From contig CAZFRM010000011.1 in the NCBI GenBank assembly GCA_964521255.1, positions 62,001 through 126,000 on the forward strand: a stretch of 64,000 bases of DNA, in the 5' to 3' direction. The position numbers and the translations under genes are program-made. The notes under the pieces are model-generated. The model saw only the letters and a program-made list of their open reading frames with translations. It was not told the origin of the DNA and did not search any database. The stretch comes from ZC4RG29 sp964521255 (GTDB taxonomy: Bacteria; Bacteroidota; Bacteroidia; Cytophagales; Cyclobacteriaceae). Shown here piece by piece: positions 42,893 through 52,496 of this stretch (the stretch's first letter is position 1; every line of letters begins with the position of its first letter).

Positions 42893-44455
42893 ATGCAACG
42901 GTACAGTATTTTGTGGGCAGATGATGAGATAGATTTATTGAAACCTCACATTCTTTTCCTTGAGCAACGAGGGTATGACATAACCCCGGTAAACAATGGG
43001 TCGGATGCTGTTGAGCTTAGTGACGAACGCCACTTTGATGTAGTCTTCCTGGATGAGCATATGCCCGGTATGTCGGGCTTGGAAGCGCTTGGTCAAATCA
43101 AAAATAATAAGCCGAATCTTCCCGTTGTAATGATTACAAAGAATGAAGAAGAACATATTATGGAAGAGGCCATCGGTTCTAAAATAGCCGACTATCTTAT
43201 TAAGCCGTTGAACCCAAGTCAGATACTTCTTTCTGTAAAAAAAATATTAGACAACAAGAGATTAGTTATCGAGAAGACTAACCTTAACTATCAGCAGGAG
43301 TTTCGAAAAATAAGCATGGCCTTTCAGGATAACATGAATCATGAACAGTGGGCCGACATTTACAAGAAACTCGTGTTTTGGGAAATTGAAATCGATCATA
43401 CTGAGAACGAAGATATGGCAGAAGTTCTCGATATGCAGAAGACTGAAGCTAATGCTGGTTTCTCAAAATTTATCATTCGTAACTACGAACAATGGTTGAA
43501 TGATGCGAATGCGGAAAAGCCTTTGTTGTCGCATCAACTGATGAAGCGAAAAATATTTCCTGTCCTCAGCAAAGAACAACCTGTTTTCATGGTGTTGATT
43601 GATAACCTCCGCTTCGATCAGTGGAAAGTCATTGAACCTATCCTCACAGAATATTTTACGGTGGATGAAGAGTCAACTTATTATTCTATTCTTCCGACCA
43701 CAACAGCCTATGCGAGAAATGCTATTTTCAGCGGGCAGCTCCCCAGCGAGATGGCAAAGACTAATCCTGATTTATGGGTAGGAGAAGATGAAGAGGAGGG
43801 TAAGAATAATTTTGAAGACGAATTTTTAGGAAAACAACTTCGACGAAACAACCTCAACATTAAATTCTCTTATCATAAGATCAAGAACCTTGAAGAAGGA
43901 CGTGATCTTGCGGATACCGTAAACAATTTATTTCAAAATGATCTGAATGTAATTGTTTACAATTTCGTTGATATGCTTTCGCATGCGCGAACAGATATGG
44001 CTATGGTTCGTGAGCTGGCCCCTGATGAATCGGCCTACCGTTCCTTAACACGATCATGGTTTCTTCATTCGCCTTTAATTGATATACTGAAAAAAATATC
44101 GGAGAAAAAAGCCCGGATCGTCATCACTACAGATCACGGTACTATACGCGTAAAACGTCCGTTTAAAATCATTGGTGACCGGACTGTTAATACTAATCTC
44201 CGCTACAAACAAGGGAAGAACCTGGGTTATGATGGTGATAAGATCATGGTGGTGCCGAGGCCCGAGAAGTTGTTCCTGCCTAAGCTAAATGTCTCTACAT
44301 CGTACGTTTTTGCTGTTGAAGACCAGTTTTTTGCTTACCCTAACAACTACAATTATTACGTTAATTTCTATAAAGATACTTTTCAGCATGGTGGGGTGAG
44401 CATGGAGGAAATGATAATCCCTATAATTTTCTTAACTTCGAAAAATGCTTTCTGA
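42893..44455 (+). CDS. porX: PorX-like response regulator with PglZ domain
   Basis: A 520-residue cytoplasmic regulator of the type IX secretion system. The receiver domain (1-120) has the acidic pocket ADDEID, the phosphorylation site Asp54 (VVFLDEHMPGMSG), Thr at MITKNEE and Lys in LIKPLNP. A linker leads to a PglZ domain of the alkaline phosphatase superfamily (about 210-510): FMVLIDNLRFDQW, PTTTAYARNAIFSGQLPS, and TTDHGTIRVKRP. In relatives this domain hydrolyses oligonucleotides and the protein works with PorY and SigP. No porY is adjacent. The stop overlaps tsaE by 11 bases. The identification is strong. Confidence 0.92.
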   Translation: MQRYSILWADDEIDLLKPHILFLEQRGYDITPVNNGSDAVELSDERHFDVVFLDEHMPGMSGLEALGQIKNNKPNLPVVMITKNEEEHIMEEAIGSKIADYLIKPLNPSQILLSVKKILDNKRLVIEKTNLNYQQEFRKISMAFQDNMNHEQWADIYKKLVFWEIEIDHTENEDMAEVLDMQKTEANAGFSKFIIRNYEQWLNDANAEKPLLSHQLMKRKIFPVLSKEQPVFMVLIDNLRFDQWKVIEPILTEYFTVDEESTYYSILPTTTAYARNAIFSGQLPSEMAKTNPDLWVGEDEEEGKNNFEDEFLGKQLRRNNLNIKFSYHKIKNLEEGRDLADTVNNLFQNDLNVIVYNFVDMLSHARTDMAMVRELAPDESAYRSLTRSWFLHSPLIDILKKISEKKARIVITTDHGTIRVKRPFKIIGDRTVNTNLRYKQGKNLGYDGDKIMVVPRPEKLFLPKLNVSTSYVFAVEDQFFAYPNNYNYYVNFYKDTFQHGGVSMEEMIIPIIFLTSKNAF

Positions 44456-44906
44456 CCGGCCGGTGAAGACTTATGAAAAGGTGAGTCTTGAAGGTCTTTA
44501 TGAAGTTGCAAACGAATTACTACTCCACGGTTCCAGGATAAAAGTCTGGCTTTTTTATGGCGAGATGGGATCGGGCAAGACCACACTCATTAAAGCTATT
44601 TGTTCAGCTTTAAAAGTTGAAGACCTTGTGAATAGTCCTACGTTTTCAATAGTAAATGAATATAAGTCAGCGGCAGGAAAGGTTTATCACTTTGATTTTT
44701 ATAGGATCAAGAATGAAGCAGAAGCTTATGAAATTGGAACGGAAGAATATTTTTATTCAGGTGAGTATTGTTTTATAGAGTGGCCCGGGAAGATCCCTTC
44801 CATCATTCCTTCAACCTATGTTAAGATAAGCATTCAACCAAACGAAAAAGAACACAGAACGATAGCGATTTCTATCCATGACGGAGAAGAAGAAAACAGG
44901 GTTTGA
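44445..44906 (+). CDS. tsaE: tRNA threonylcarbamoyladenosine biosynthesis ATPase TsaE
   Basis: A 153-residue ATPase needed, with TsaB and TsaD, for the t6A modification at position 37 of ANN-decoding tRNAs. Walker A is GEMGSGKTTLIKAIC. The Thr-Phe-Ser region is SPTFSIVNEY, with the DFYRI element (FDFYRIKNEAEAYEIG) and EWPGKIPS near the end, as in the family. It overlaps porX at its start by 11 bases and ald at its end by 29 bases, so translation is likely coupled. Confidence 0.93.
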   Translation: MLSDRPVKTYEKVSLEGLYEVANELLLHGSRIKVWLFYGEMGSGKTTLIKAICSALKVEDLVNSPTFSIVNEYKSAAGKVYHFDFYRIKNEAEAYEIGTEEYFYSGEYCFIEWPGKIPSIIPSTYVKISIQPNEKEHRTIAISIHDGEEENRV

Positions 44907-46104
44907 GGCCCTAGCGACCAAAACCAGCCTCTACCCACAGGAGCAATTACTGGCCACAACAAAGCGGAGGAATTCCTTTTACATAGGATTACCTCGCGAA
45001 ATTTCCTTACAGGAAAACCGTATCAGTCTAACCCCCGATGCCGTAGCCTTGCTGATTAACAACGGCCATGAGATTTGGGTGGAGACAAAAGCCGGTGATG
45101 GAGCGAAGTTCACGGATCAGCAATACAGTGAAGCCGGCGCCAGGATTGTCTATTCACCACAGGAAGTTTACAAGGCAGATGTCATTTTGAAAATCGAACC
45201 TCCGACGATTGAGGAGATCGAAATGATGCATCCCGGGCAAACGGTTATTTCAGCCATTCAGTTGGGACAGTTTACCACAGACAGGCTACAGGCTATTCTT
45301 CGGAAGAAAGTAACGGCAATGGCTTACGAATTCATCGAAGACAAGGTAGGGGGTATGCCTATTATACGGGCCATGAGTGAAATAGCAGGAAGCAGTGTCA
45401 TGCCCATCGCTTCTGAATATTTAAGCACGGTTAAGCATGGTAAAGGAGTGATACTTGGTGGCATAACGGGGGTACCGCCTACCATGATAGTGATCATAGG
45501 TGCCGGAACCGTTGCTGAGTATGCAGCGCGCGCTGCCCTGGGACTGGGCGCCCGTGTTCAGATTTTTGATAACCATCTTTACAAGCTGAGAAGAATCAAG
45601 CACATGCTTGGACAGCAACTCTACACGTCTACGATTGATACGTTCACGCTGAGCGATACATTAAAAACCGCTGATGTTGTAATTGGTGCGCTGCGCGCTG
45701 AGAAAGCAAGGGCGAGGCATGTCATTACCGAAGAAATGGTAAGCAGGATGAAACCTGATTCATTGATCATTGATCTTACCGTTGACCAGGGTGGCTGTAT
45801 TGAAACCTCTGAAGTTACAAACCTGGATAATCCAATATTTCGGAAGTATGATGTCATACATTATTGTGTTCCTAATATTGCCTCACGTGTAGCGCACACG
45901 GCCACAACAGCACTGAGTAATATATTTACACCAACCATTCTCCGTGCCGCTGAAGAAGGTGGAGTTGAAGAGATGATCTTTTCGCATAAGTGGTTTATGA
46001 AAGGGGTGTATTGTTATAAAGGAGGATTGACGAATGAATCCCTGGCCAGGAAGTTTGGATTAAAGTATAAGAATATAGAGTTGTTGTTGGCGGCGAGGTT
46101 CTAA
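44878..46104 (+). CDS. ald: Alanine dehydrogenase
   Basis: A 408-residue NAD-dependent enzyme interconverting alanine and pyruvate plus ammonia. Key segments: FYIGLPREISLQENRISLTPDAV, the Lys in ADVILKIEPP, the NAD Rossmann GAGTVAEYAARAALGLGARV, and the His/Asp region around YDVIHYCVPNIASRVAHTATTAL. The N-terminus has about 30 extra residues before the common start, typical of Bacteroidota forms. The 29-base overlap with tsaE is unusually long. A 52-base copy of its 3' end is found at 47752-47803. Confidence 0.93.
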   Translation: MTEKKKTGFEALATKTSLYPQEQLLATTKRRNSFYIGLPREISLQENRISLTPDAVALLINNGHEIWVETKAGDGAKFTDQQYSEAGARIVYSPQEVYKADVILKIEPPTIEEIEMMHPGQTVISAIQLGQFTTDRLQAILRKKVTAMAYEFIEDKVGGMPIIRAMSEIAGSSVMPIASEYLSTVKHGKGVILGGITGVPPTMIVIIGAGTVAEYAARAALGLGARVQIFDNHLYKLRRIKHMLGQQLYTSTIDTFTLSDTLKTADVVIGALRAEKARARHVITEEMVSRMKPDSLIIDLTVDQGGCIETSEVTNLDNPIFRKYDVIHYCVPNIASRVAHTATTALSNIFTPTILRAAEEGGVEEMIFSHKWFMKGVYCYKGGLTNESLARKFGLKYKNIELLLAARF

Positions 46105-46198
46105 TAAGAAATAAGTGAATGTGTGATTAGGGCTGAGTGCTGAAAAAATTGGATGTGTTGTATCTGAAGATTTCAATATAGTATTCAAACCAGTTGAC

Positions 46199-47026
46199 AT
46201 GAATGCTCCTGAAATTATATGCTTAAACTGCGGGCACTCATTACAAGGAAAATTTTGCAGTGCGTGCGGACAAAAAGTAATTGAACCCAACGAGCGCACA
46301 ATAAAGCATTTCATTTATCAATTTCTGGGCTCAGCATTTTTCCTTGAAAATAATTTCTTAAAGAACCTATGGGTCCTTCTCACTAAACCTGGTCAGTTGC
46401 CGCTGGATTTTATTGAAGGCCGAAGAAAACGATGGATGCCACCGTTCTCACTTTTTCTTCTCATCAACTTGTTTTATTTCTGGTATGTGTCAATGACTGA
46501 CATGAATCTTTCTTTGCGTGAACAAATGTTTCAGCCGCATCACAGTGGCTGGGTTAGCTTCCTGGTGAATAAAAAAATCAAAGCTGAAGGAATTTCCCTG
46601 GAGGACTATGCGGCTAAGTACAATAGTAAGAGCACGACGTATTCAAACAGCCTGGTCATTCTGCATGTACCCATTTTGGCAGCCTTTCTTATGCTTTATT
46701 ATTTTCGAAAGAAATATTTTTATGTGGACCACTTTATTTTTGCACTCTATTTCATGGCTTTTCTGCTCTTGTTATTCCTGTTTCAGACGGGCTGGACGTA
46801 TGTGCTAATCGGGTGGATGAAATTCAATAGTATGGTAGTTTGGAGAATTTCAGGGATAATTATTTTAGTTGCCATTGTTGCCTATATTTTTTACTCAGTG
46901 AGGAAGACCTACCAGCAGTCAATCCGTGCGGCTGCAATTGCTGTACTACCTGTTTTCGCCGCATTATTTATAGCCCATATGTTTTACAGGACGCTGTTAT
47001 TCCTGATTATTTTTATGGTGACGTAA
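46199..47026 (+). CDS. DUF3667 membrane protein
   Basis: A 275-residue protein. The N-terminal zinc ribbon (CLNCGHSLQGKFCSACGQ, two CxxC knuckles) is followed by a cytoplasmic linker and the DUF3667 block RRKRWMPPFSLFLLINLFYFW. Hydrophobic segments at about 82-97, 148-166, 177-200, 214-232 and 240-272 give a multi-pass membrane protein. The family is widespread in Bacteroidota and has no known function. It lies between ald and the duplication scar. Confidence 0.85.
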   Translation: MNAPEIICLNCGHSLQGKFCSACGQKVIEPNERTIKHFIYQFLGSAFFLENNFLKNLWVLLTKPGQLPLDFIEGRRKRWMPPFSLFLLINLFYFWYVSMTDMNLSLREQMFQPHHSGWVSFLVNKKIKAEGISLEDYAAKYNSKSTTYSNSLVILHVPILAAFLMLYYFRKKYFYVDHFIFALYFMAFLLLLFLFQTGWTYVLIGWMKFNSMVVWRISGIIILVAIVAYIFYSVRKTYQQSIRAAAIAVLPVFAALFIAHMFYRTLLFLIIFMVT

Positions 47027-47111
47027 AATTGAAATTTATTCTACGTACACTTCGATTGGCATTTTGTTAAGTACGATTGATGCTGAATAAAATTCTGGTT
47101 AACTTTAATCA

Positions 47112-47648
47112 ATGAATTTATCAACAGAACGTCCGCCGAAAACTATAATGGAAGTTTATCAGATGCTTCCGGAGGGCACCCGTTGTGAGTTAATTGATCA
47201 AATTATTTGTATGTCACCCTTTCCTTTACCCGTTCACCAAGTTGTATTAAATGAAATTAATTTTCAACTACTTCATTATTTCAAATTAAACCGAAATGGA
47301 ATGGTCTACCTGGCGCCTTTTGATGTGTACCTGGACTCAACTTCCAACGCTGTTCAGCCGGATTTAACCATTGTATTGAAAGACAATCCCAATCAGGTTG
47401 TGCTCAACAAACCTTATGAAGGTGTTCCTGATATAGTTGTTGAAATTCTCTCACCCAGCAATAAAGATTTTGACCTTGTCAGGAAAAAAAACCTGTATGA
47501 AAAAGTTGGAATAAAAGAATATTGGATTGTTGATCCGGAAACAAAGCAGGTATTAGTTTATGAATTGATAAAAAATTCTTTTGTAAAGAAACAGGAGGCA
47601 ATTAGAGAAATTCACTCTGAATTGTTGAATCACGTTTTTTTATTTTAG
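47112..47648 (+). CDS. Uma2-family putative restriction endonuclease-fold protein
   Basis: A 178-residue protein of the Uma2 family (PD-(D/E)XK fold). Active-site-like residues are in NAVQPDLTIVL (Asp), PDIVVEILSPSNKDFD (Glu) and the Lys of RKKNLYEKVGIKEYWIVDPET. Uma2 proteins are common in cyanobacteria and Bacteroidota and are often mobile; a nuclease role is assumed but not proven. It lies just upstream of the valS/ald chimeric fragment, so it may have moved with the duplication. Confidence 0.82.
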   Translation: MNLSTERPPKTIMEVYQMLPEGTRCELIDQIICMSPFPLPVHQVVLNEINFQLLHYFKLNRNGMVYLAPFDVYLDSTSNAVQPDLTIVLKDNPNQVVLNKPYEGVPDIVVEILSPSNKDFDLVRKKNLYEKVGIKEYWIVDPETKQVLVYELIKNSFVKKQEAIREIHSELLNHVFLF

Positions 47649-47683
47649 ATCATTTCAGCAAGACTACCTGTCCAGTCTTCCCA

Positions 47684-47803
47684 AACTCTCTTCCAACGCC
47701 TTAATCTTCGCCTCGGCATCTGCTTTCTTTCTGCGTTCTGTTTCTACGACCTTTGGATTAAAGTATGAGAATATAGAGTGTTGTTGGAAGCGAGGTTCTA
47801 AGT
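47684..47803. repeat. Chimeric fragment: valS 3' end joined to ald 3' end
   Basis: 47684-47751 copies the valS 3' end (49591-49659) with a few mismatches. 47752-47803 copies the ald 3' end (46054-46105), again with a few mismatches. The two pieces abut. The fragment ends inside the stop codon of the ABC permease (47798-47800). This is the order expected at the joint of a tandem duplication of the ald-to-valS interval, followed by loss of parts of each copy. Confidence 0.85.
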
Positions 47804-48901
47804 GGCTCTGGCAAGGTGGTCGCTGTTCCAGATGAAATAGCCTTTTCTAAAGAGTATATAAGATCCGCTAACACAAAGAACCGCAAGGACGACAATAGGA
47901 ATTCTGAAGAGGATAGCTACAAACATTCCGATAAACAACATCAATGTGAGTTTTAAAAATTTTCGCATGTTTTTACCGGAATAGTATACGCTTGTACCAA
48001 TGCACTGGCAAATCGACAGCATAAAAAATGCATATATAAAAACCTGAAAAGAAGGATTCTTAAATACTAATAAAAGCACTTCAGGAATAATGATCAAAAA
48101 CCATGTGATGCTCTGCACAAGGTAAACCGTTGAACGAATCGGTAAATTGCGAATTACCCGAAGGTATTGCTGGTCAAAAAGAATTATGTCGTAAATAAGA
48201 AGATTGTTTAAAATGACGCTGATGAGTAGTCCAAAGTATATCTCTTGTTCAGGATAGCCGTCAGCGATAAAGATATTCAAAGCGCCCAGCAGAATAAGTA
48301 TAGAACTGATTTTTGTGGTTAGAAAAAATATTTTTTTCTCGTTGAGTATATAGTTGATGTAAAAATGGATGTACAGGTGTGCAGATGCTTGTCCGATTTG
48401 AGTATACATTTTATAGCTATCTAACCGGCTAACCAATTTTTGGCGAATAAGTAATACCATGAAAGAAATTACTGCTGCGAAGTAGAGGAAAAGTGCAACA
48501 CCAATATGCCATGAATTTACTTTCAAACCGGCAACAGCAATGAGTGCACTATATAACAAGACCGGTAATAGAAAAAATGTGCAGGTAATTGCAATAAGAA
48601 GATTAAATCGTAAAGAATTTAAAAGCGGGAGATAGAACAAGAATTCATTTCTCTTCTCGCGTGTACATCGCAAAAGGAAAAGATATGACTTTCTTGCATA
48701 AAGAGTAACGATTAGTAAATAAGAGGTTAGTATCCCGGGAGATTCAACAATTAAATGAAGGAATGCAGGCGTGAAAATCAATTCAGGAGGATGCATACAA
48801 GCTACCAGAACCACGAATAGAAAAAAGAAGAATCCTGCGTTAATCCTGTAAAATGGGATGACAATTGTTTTAAGTAAGACTCGAAGAATTTTTATATCCA
48901 C
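47798..48901 (-). CDS. ABC exporter permease-like membrane protein
   Basis: A 367-residue integral membrane protein with about 10 hydrophobic segments, no extracellular enzyme domain and no ATPase motif. It overlaps the ATPase gene by 10 bases, which makes it the permease of a two-gene exporter. The start is GTG (48899-48901). Sequence similarity is not obvious beyond the general ABC-2 type. The stop codon lies within the duplicated ald fragment, so the last residue and stop may have been changed by the rearrangement. Confidence 0.78.
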   Translation of the reverse strand: MDIKILRVLLKTIVIPFYRINAGFFFFLFVVLVACMHPPELIFTPAFLHLIVESPGILTSYLLIVTLYARKSYLFLLRCTREKRNEFLFYLPLLNSLRFNLLIAITCTFFLLPVLLYSALIAVAGLKVNSWHIGVALFLYFAAVISFMVLLIRQKLVSRLDSYKMYTQIGQASAHLYIHFYINYILNEKKIFFLTTKISSILILLGALNIFIADGYPEQEIYFGLLISVILNNLLIYDIILFDQQYLRVIRNLPIRSTVYLVQSITWFLIIIPEVLLLVFKNPSFQVFIYAFFMLSICQCIGTSVYYSGKNMRKFLKLTLMLFIGMFVAILFRIPIVVLAVLCVSGSYILFRKGYFIWNSDHLARAT

Positions 48902-49521
48902 GTTAGTGTGTTGTTTTCCACTGCTATTTGTCCGTCAAAGTTTAGGGCTCCATGCGAAGCATCCTGGTGAGTAACAATAATGAATATGTTATTGAGTTTA
49001 CGGTGACGATCATTAATCAGGTGGTAGATAAGTTCGAGTGATTCACTTTCGATATTGGCAAATGGTTCGTCGAGTAACACCACGCGTTGTTCTCCTATCA
49101 AGGCAATGGCGATGGCTAATTTCTTTAGCATACCTGCGGAATAAGTGCCTATGGGACTCGCGACAAAGTGTTCCAACCTTAGGTGGGTTATCATCTCATT
49201 GAATTCATGCTCCGAGCCTCCTTTTGTGGCAGCAAAAAGGTTCAGGAAATCACGGCCGGATAGAAAAGGTGGGAAGACAGGATCTGCTTCCGTATAGTTA
49301 ATTCTTTTTCGCTGAAGAATGGGTGAACTCCTTAAAGAAACTCCGTCAAGAGAAATGTTCCCATCAAACGAAAGTAAGCCTGCCAGAATCTTTATTAATG
49401 TCGTTTTTCCGGAGCCATTTCTTCCCATCAAACGATAGATTCCATCACCGATTTTAAATTCGGGTATATCAAGAACAAGAGAATCGTAGTAATATTTTTT
49501 GAGATCATTGAACTCCAGCAT
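48892..49521 (-). CDS. ABC transporter ATP-binding protein
   Basis: A 209-residue ATPase. Walker A is GRNGSGKTTLIKIL (near residue 33), the signature TYSAGMLKKLAIAIAL is a variant with AGM in place of GGQ, and Walker B is RVVLLDEPFANIE. It is the first gene of a two-gene operon with the overlapping permease. The substrate is unknown. Separated from valS by 55 bases of spacer on the same strand, it may share the valS transcript. Confidence 0.88.
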   Translation of the reverse strand: MLEFNDLKKYYYDSLVLDIPEFKIGDGIYRLMGRNGSGKTTLIKILAGLLSFDGNISLDGVSLRSSPILQRKRINYTEADPVFPPFLSGRDFLNLFAATKGGSEHEFNEMITHLRLEHFVASPIGTYSAGMLKKLAIAIALIGEQRVVLLDEPFANIESESLELIYHLINDRHRKLNNIFIIVTHQDASHGALNFDGQIAVENNTLTWI

Positions 49522-49576
49522 GAATTACTAGTCGCTATTGGTCATTCGCAATTACAAAATAAATGGGCATGGATGC

Positions 49577-52222
49577 CTATAATCTTGCAAGACTCTCCTC
49601 CAACGCCTTAATCTTCGCCTCTGCATCTGCTTTCTTTCTGCGTTCTGTTTCTACGACCTGAGGTGGTGCACTGTTAACAAACTTTTCATTCGATAATTTC
49701 TTATCCACCGAAACAAGAAAGCCTTTTTGGTAAGCAAGATCTTTTTCAAGTGTTTCGCGCTCTTTGGCAGCGTCGATCTTTCCTTCTAACGGAATGAAAA
49801 ATTCTGTAGACTTAATGACAAAAGAGGAGGCTCCGGCAACTGAATCTTTTGAAGCACTTATTTCACTAAGGTTGCCAAGAAACTTAATGAATGGCAGGCA
49901 GGGTTGGAAAAGTTTGTTATCGCCTTTTACAATTAGCTTCAATGGATCTTTTGGTGAAAGTCCTTTAGCGCTTCTCGTGTTTCTTATTTCACTGATGATT
50001 TCGAAAGCAAATGCTGCTTCGGCAATAACCTTTTCATCAAATGCTTTTGACTTTGGCCATGCTGCTTTGATGATGCAATCCTCTTCTGACCGATCATTTA
50101 ATTCGTGATACAATTCTTCTGTAATGAAAGGCATGAAGGGATGAAGGACCTTTAACACCGTTTCGAAGAACTCAACGGTCTTTGTATAGGTAGCTTCATC
50201 AATCACTCCCCTGTGTCCCCCCTCCAGGGGGGATGAAAGGGGGGTGGGTTTAATCATCTCTAGATACCATGAACAGAAGTCATCCCATATGAGTTTGTAA
50301 ACAGCCATCAATGCATCCGACATCCGGAATTTACTGAAGTGATCATCTAACTCTGCAAGCGATTGATTCAGTCGTGCTTCAAACCAATTAATAGCGATTT
50401 TATTTTTCTCTGGTGAATCCTCTTTCGAAACGCTCCAACCTTTAACAAGTCTGAATGCATTCCATATTTTATTCGCAAAGTTTCGTCCCTGCTCAATGAG
50501 TTTTTCATCGTACAATAAATCATTTCCGGCGGGAGAACTGAATAACATTCCGGTACGTACAGCGTCTGCTCCGTATTGTGAAATCAGATCAAGTGGATCG
50601 GGAGAATTTCCCAACGACTTCGACATTTTCCTTCCCTGCTTATCGCGTACGATTCCCGTGAGGTAAACATTTTCAAATGGTTTCTCTCCCCGGTATTCAT
50701 ATCCGGCGATAATCATTCGTGCTACCCAGAAGAAAAGAATTTCAGGAGCTGTAACAAGATCATTAGTAGGATAGAAGTAATTGAGATCTGCATTACCTTT
50801 TGAAGATGGATCTTTGAAAACCGTTGTATCAAATACAGCGATCGGCCACAACCAACTTGAAAACCAGGTATCCATCACATCAGAATCCTGCGTTAACTTT
50901 CCGCTTTTTTTGCTTTCAAACAATTCCCTCGCTTCAGCTTCCGTCTTCGCTACCACACAATCACCACTTTCATCATACCATGCCGGTATGCGATGACCCC
51001 ACCACAATTGTCTTGAAATACACCAGTCGCGAACGTTTACCATCCAATGGTTGTAAGTGTTTTTGAATTTTGGAGGAATAAGCTTAACCGTATCGTTCAT
51101 CACATTTTGATGTGCTGGCTTTGTAATGGTATCCATCTTCAAAAACCATTGCAATGAAAGCCGCGGTTCAATAACGGCGTCGGTGCGTTCGGAGAAACCA
51201 ACGTTACTTGTGTAGTCTTCAACTTTTGGCAGGTGACCTTTTTCTTCCAGTAACTTTGCTATCCTTTTACGCGCGATAAACCGGTCTTCTCCAATAAGTA
51301 TTTGCGCTTTTTCATTCAGGGTTGCATCTTCATTTAAAATATCAATGACTTCGAGCTTGTGTTTTATTCCCAGTTCATAATCATTCATGTCATGTGCAGG
51401 AGTTACTTTCAAACATCCTGTACCGAAATCCATTGCTACATATTCATCTTCAATGATTGGAATAGCGCGGTTGATAATTGGAATCAGAACTTTCTTTCCT
51501 TTCAGGTGCTTATAACGTTCGTCATTCGGATTAATACAAACGGCTGTATCCGCCATTATTGTTTCCGGGCGAACGGTAGCAATGGTAATATAATCTTTGG
51601 TACTACCTTCAATAAAATAGTTGATGTAATAAAGTTTTGACTGTACCTCTTTGTGAATCACTTCATCATCTGAAAGCGCTGTCTTGCCAACAGGGTCCCA
51701 GTTAGTCATGCGAAGTCCACGGTAGATGTATCCTTTTTTATGCAAGTCGATGAATACATTAATAACCGCATCGTAATAATCATCATCCATGGTAAACTTC
51801 GTACGACTCCAATCACATGAAGCGCCAAGTTTTTTTAATTGTTCGAGAATAATACCGCCGTATTTTTCTTTCCACTCCCACGCGTACTTTAAAAACTCTT
51901 CGCGTGTAAGCGATGACTTTTTTATTCCCCGTTCGCGAAGCATGGCCACAACTTTTGCTTCGGTAGCAATGGATGCGTGATCAGTGCCGGGAACCCAACA
52001 AGCTTCCTTGCCTTCCATTCTTGCCTTCCGGACCAGTACATCTTGTATCGTATTATTAAGCATGTGCCCCATGTGCAACACACCTGTAACATTCGGTGGT
52101 GGTATAACGATAGCGTATGGTTCTTTCTTCGGATCAGGCTTAGCATGAAAGAAGCCCTTCTCCATCCAGAACTGGTACCACTTATCTTCTACTTCAGCAG
52201 GATTATATTTTGTTGAGAGCAT
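49577..52222 (-). CDS. valS: Valyl-tRNA synthetase
   Basis: An 881-residue class I synthetase. HIGH appears as HMGHMLNN (near residue 51) and KMSKS as KMSKSLGNS (near residue 530). The editing domain lies between them (about 200-400), and the C-terminal coiled coil (ERETLEKDLAYQKGFLVSVDKKL) is intact, ending KALEESLARL. Near residues 655-672 an extra PTPLSSPLEGGHRG is encoded by a palindromic repeat inserted in frame in the anticodon-binding domain. Otherwise the gene is full length. Its 3' end is duplicated at 47684. Confidence 0.96.
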   Translation of the reverse strand: MLSTKYNPAEVEDKWYQFWMEKGFFHAKPDPKKEPYAIVIPPPNVTGVLHMGHMLNNTIQDVLVRKARMEGKEACWVPGTDHASIATEAKVVAMLRERGIKKSSLTREEFLKYAWEWKEKYGGIILEQLKKLGASCDWSRTKFTMDDDYYDAVINVFIDLHKKGYIYRGLRMTNWDPVGKTALSDDEVIHKEVQSKLYYINYFIEGSTKDYITIATVRPETIMADTAVCINPNDERYKHLKGKKVLIPIINRAIPIIEDEYVAMDFGTGCLKVTPAHDMNDYELGIKHKLEVIDILNEDATLNEKAQILIGEDRFIARKRIAKLLEEKGHLPKVEDYTSNVGFSERTDAVIEPRLSLQWFLKMDTITKPAHQNVMNDTVKLIPPKFKNTYNHWMVNVRDWCISRQLWWGHRIPAWYDESGDCVVAKTEAEARELFESKKSGKLTQDSDVMDTWFSSWLWPIAVFDTTVFKDPSSKGNADLNYFYPTNDLVTAPEILFFWVARMIIAGYEYRGEKPFENVYLTGIVRDKQGRKMSKSLGNSPDPLDLISQYGADAVRTGMLFSSPAGNDLLYDEKLIEQGRNFANKIWNAFRLVKGWSVSKEDSPEKNKIAINWFEARLNQSLAELDDHFSKFRMSDALMAVYKLIWDDFCSWYLEMIKPTPLSSPLEGGHRGVIDEATYTKTVEFFETVLKVLHPFMPFITEELYHELNDRSEEDCIIKAAWPKSKAFDEKVIAEAAFAFEIISEIRNTRSAKGLSPKDPLKLIVKGDNKLFQPCLPFIKFLGNLSEISASKDSVAGASSFVIKSTEFFIPLEGKIDAAKERETLEKDLAYQKGFLVSVDKKLSNEKFVNSAPPQVVETERRKKADAEAKIKALEESLARL
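50204..50250. repeat. Palindromic repeat inserted in frame within valS
   Basis: CCCCCC (50217-50222) and GGGGGG (50227-50232) flank TCCA, with further complementary outer bases (GGGAGT-like and CCCACC-like). On the minus strand it translates as PTPLSSPLEGGHRG. It resembles a dispersed Bacteroidota palindrome. It is translated without a frameshift and sits in a surface part of the enzyme. Confidence 0.75.
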
Positions 52223-52375
52223 ATAAAATCGATTCTTTACACCGTAACCATTAATTGGCTAATCGGCTAATTTATTTCAGGTGGCAAAAATAAGGAATTA
52301 CAGTACAAGTTTACTCAGTTCTCTTTTTTTGTCGTGGATTGGATTTTAAAACTTAAACGGCTCGTCATAGTTTTA

Positions 52376-52477
52376 TTTCCCGCAGATTTCGCAGATGAAC
52401 GCAGAAACTAAATCTGCGAAAATCTGCCTGCCTGCACGAAGTCGTTTCGGCAAAGGCAGGCGTGATCAGCGGGAGAA
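52376..52477. repeat. CCGCAG-type palindromic repeat, second copy
   Basis: Begins TTTCCCGCAGATTTCGCAGA and ends ATCAGCGGGAGAA, with an inner AATCTGCG...CGCAGA palindrome and an embedded CCTGCCTGC/GGCAGGC hairpin. Related to 33527-33626. It separates rsmF and valS. Confidence 0.6.
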
Positions 52478-52496
52478 GAATTTAAACGACGCGTGA

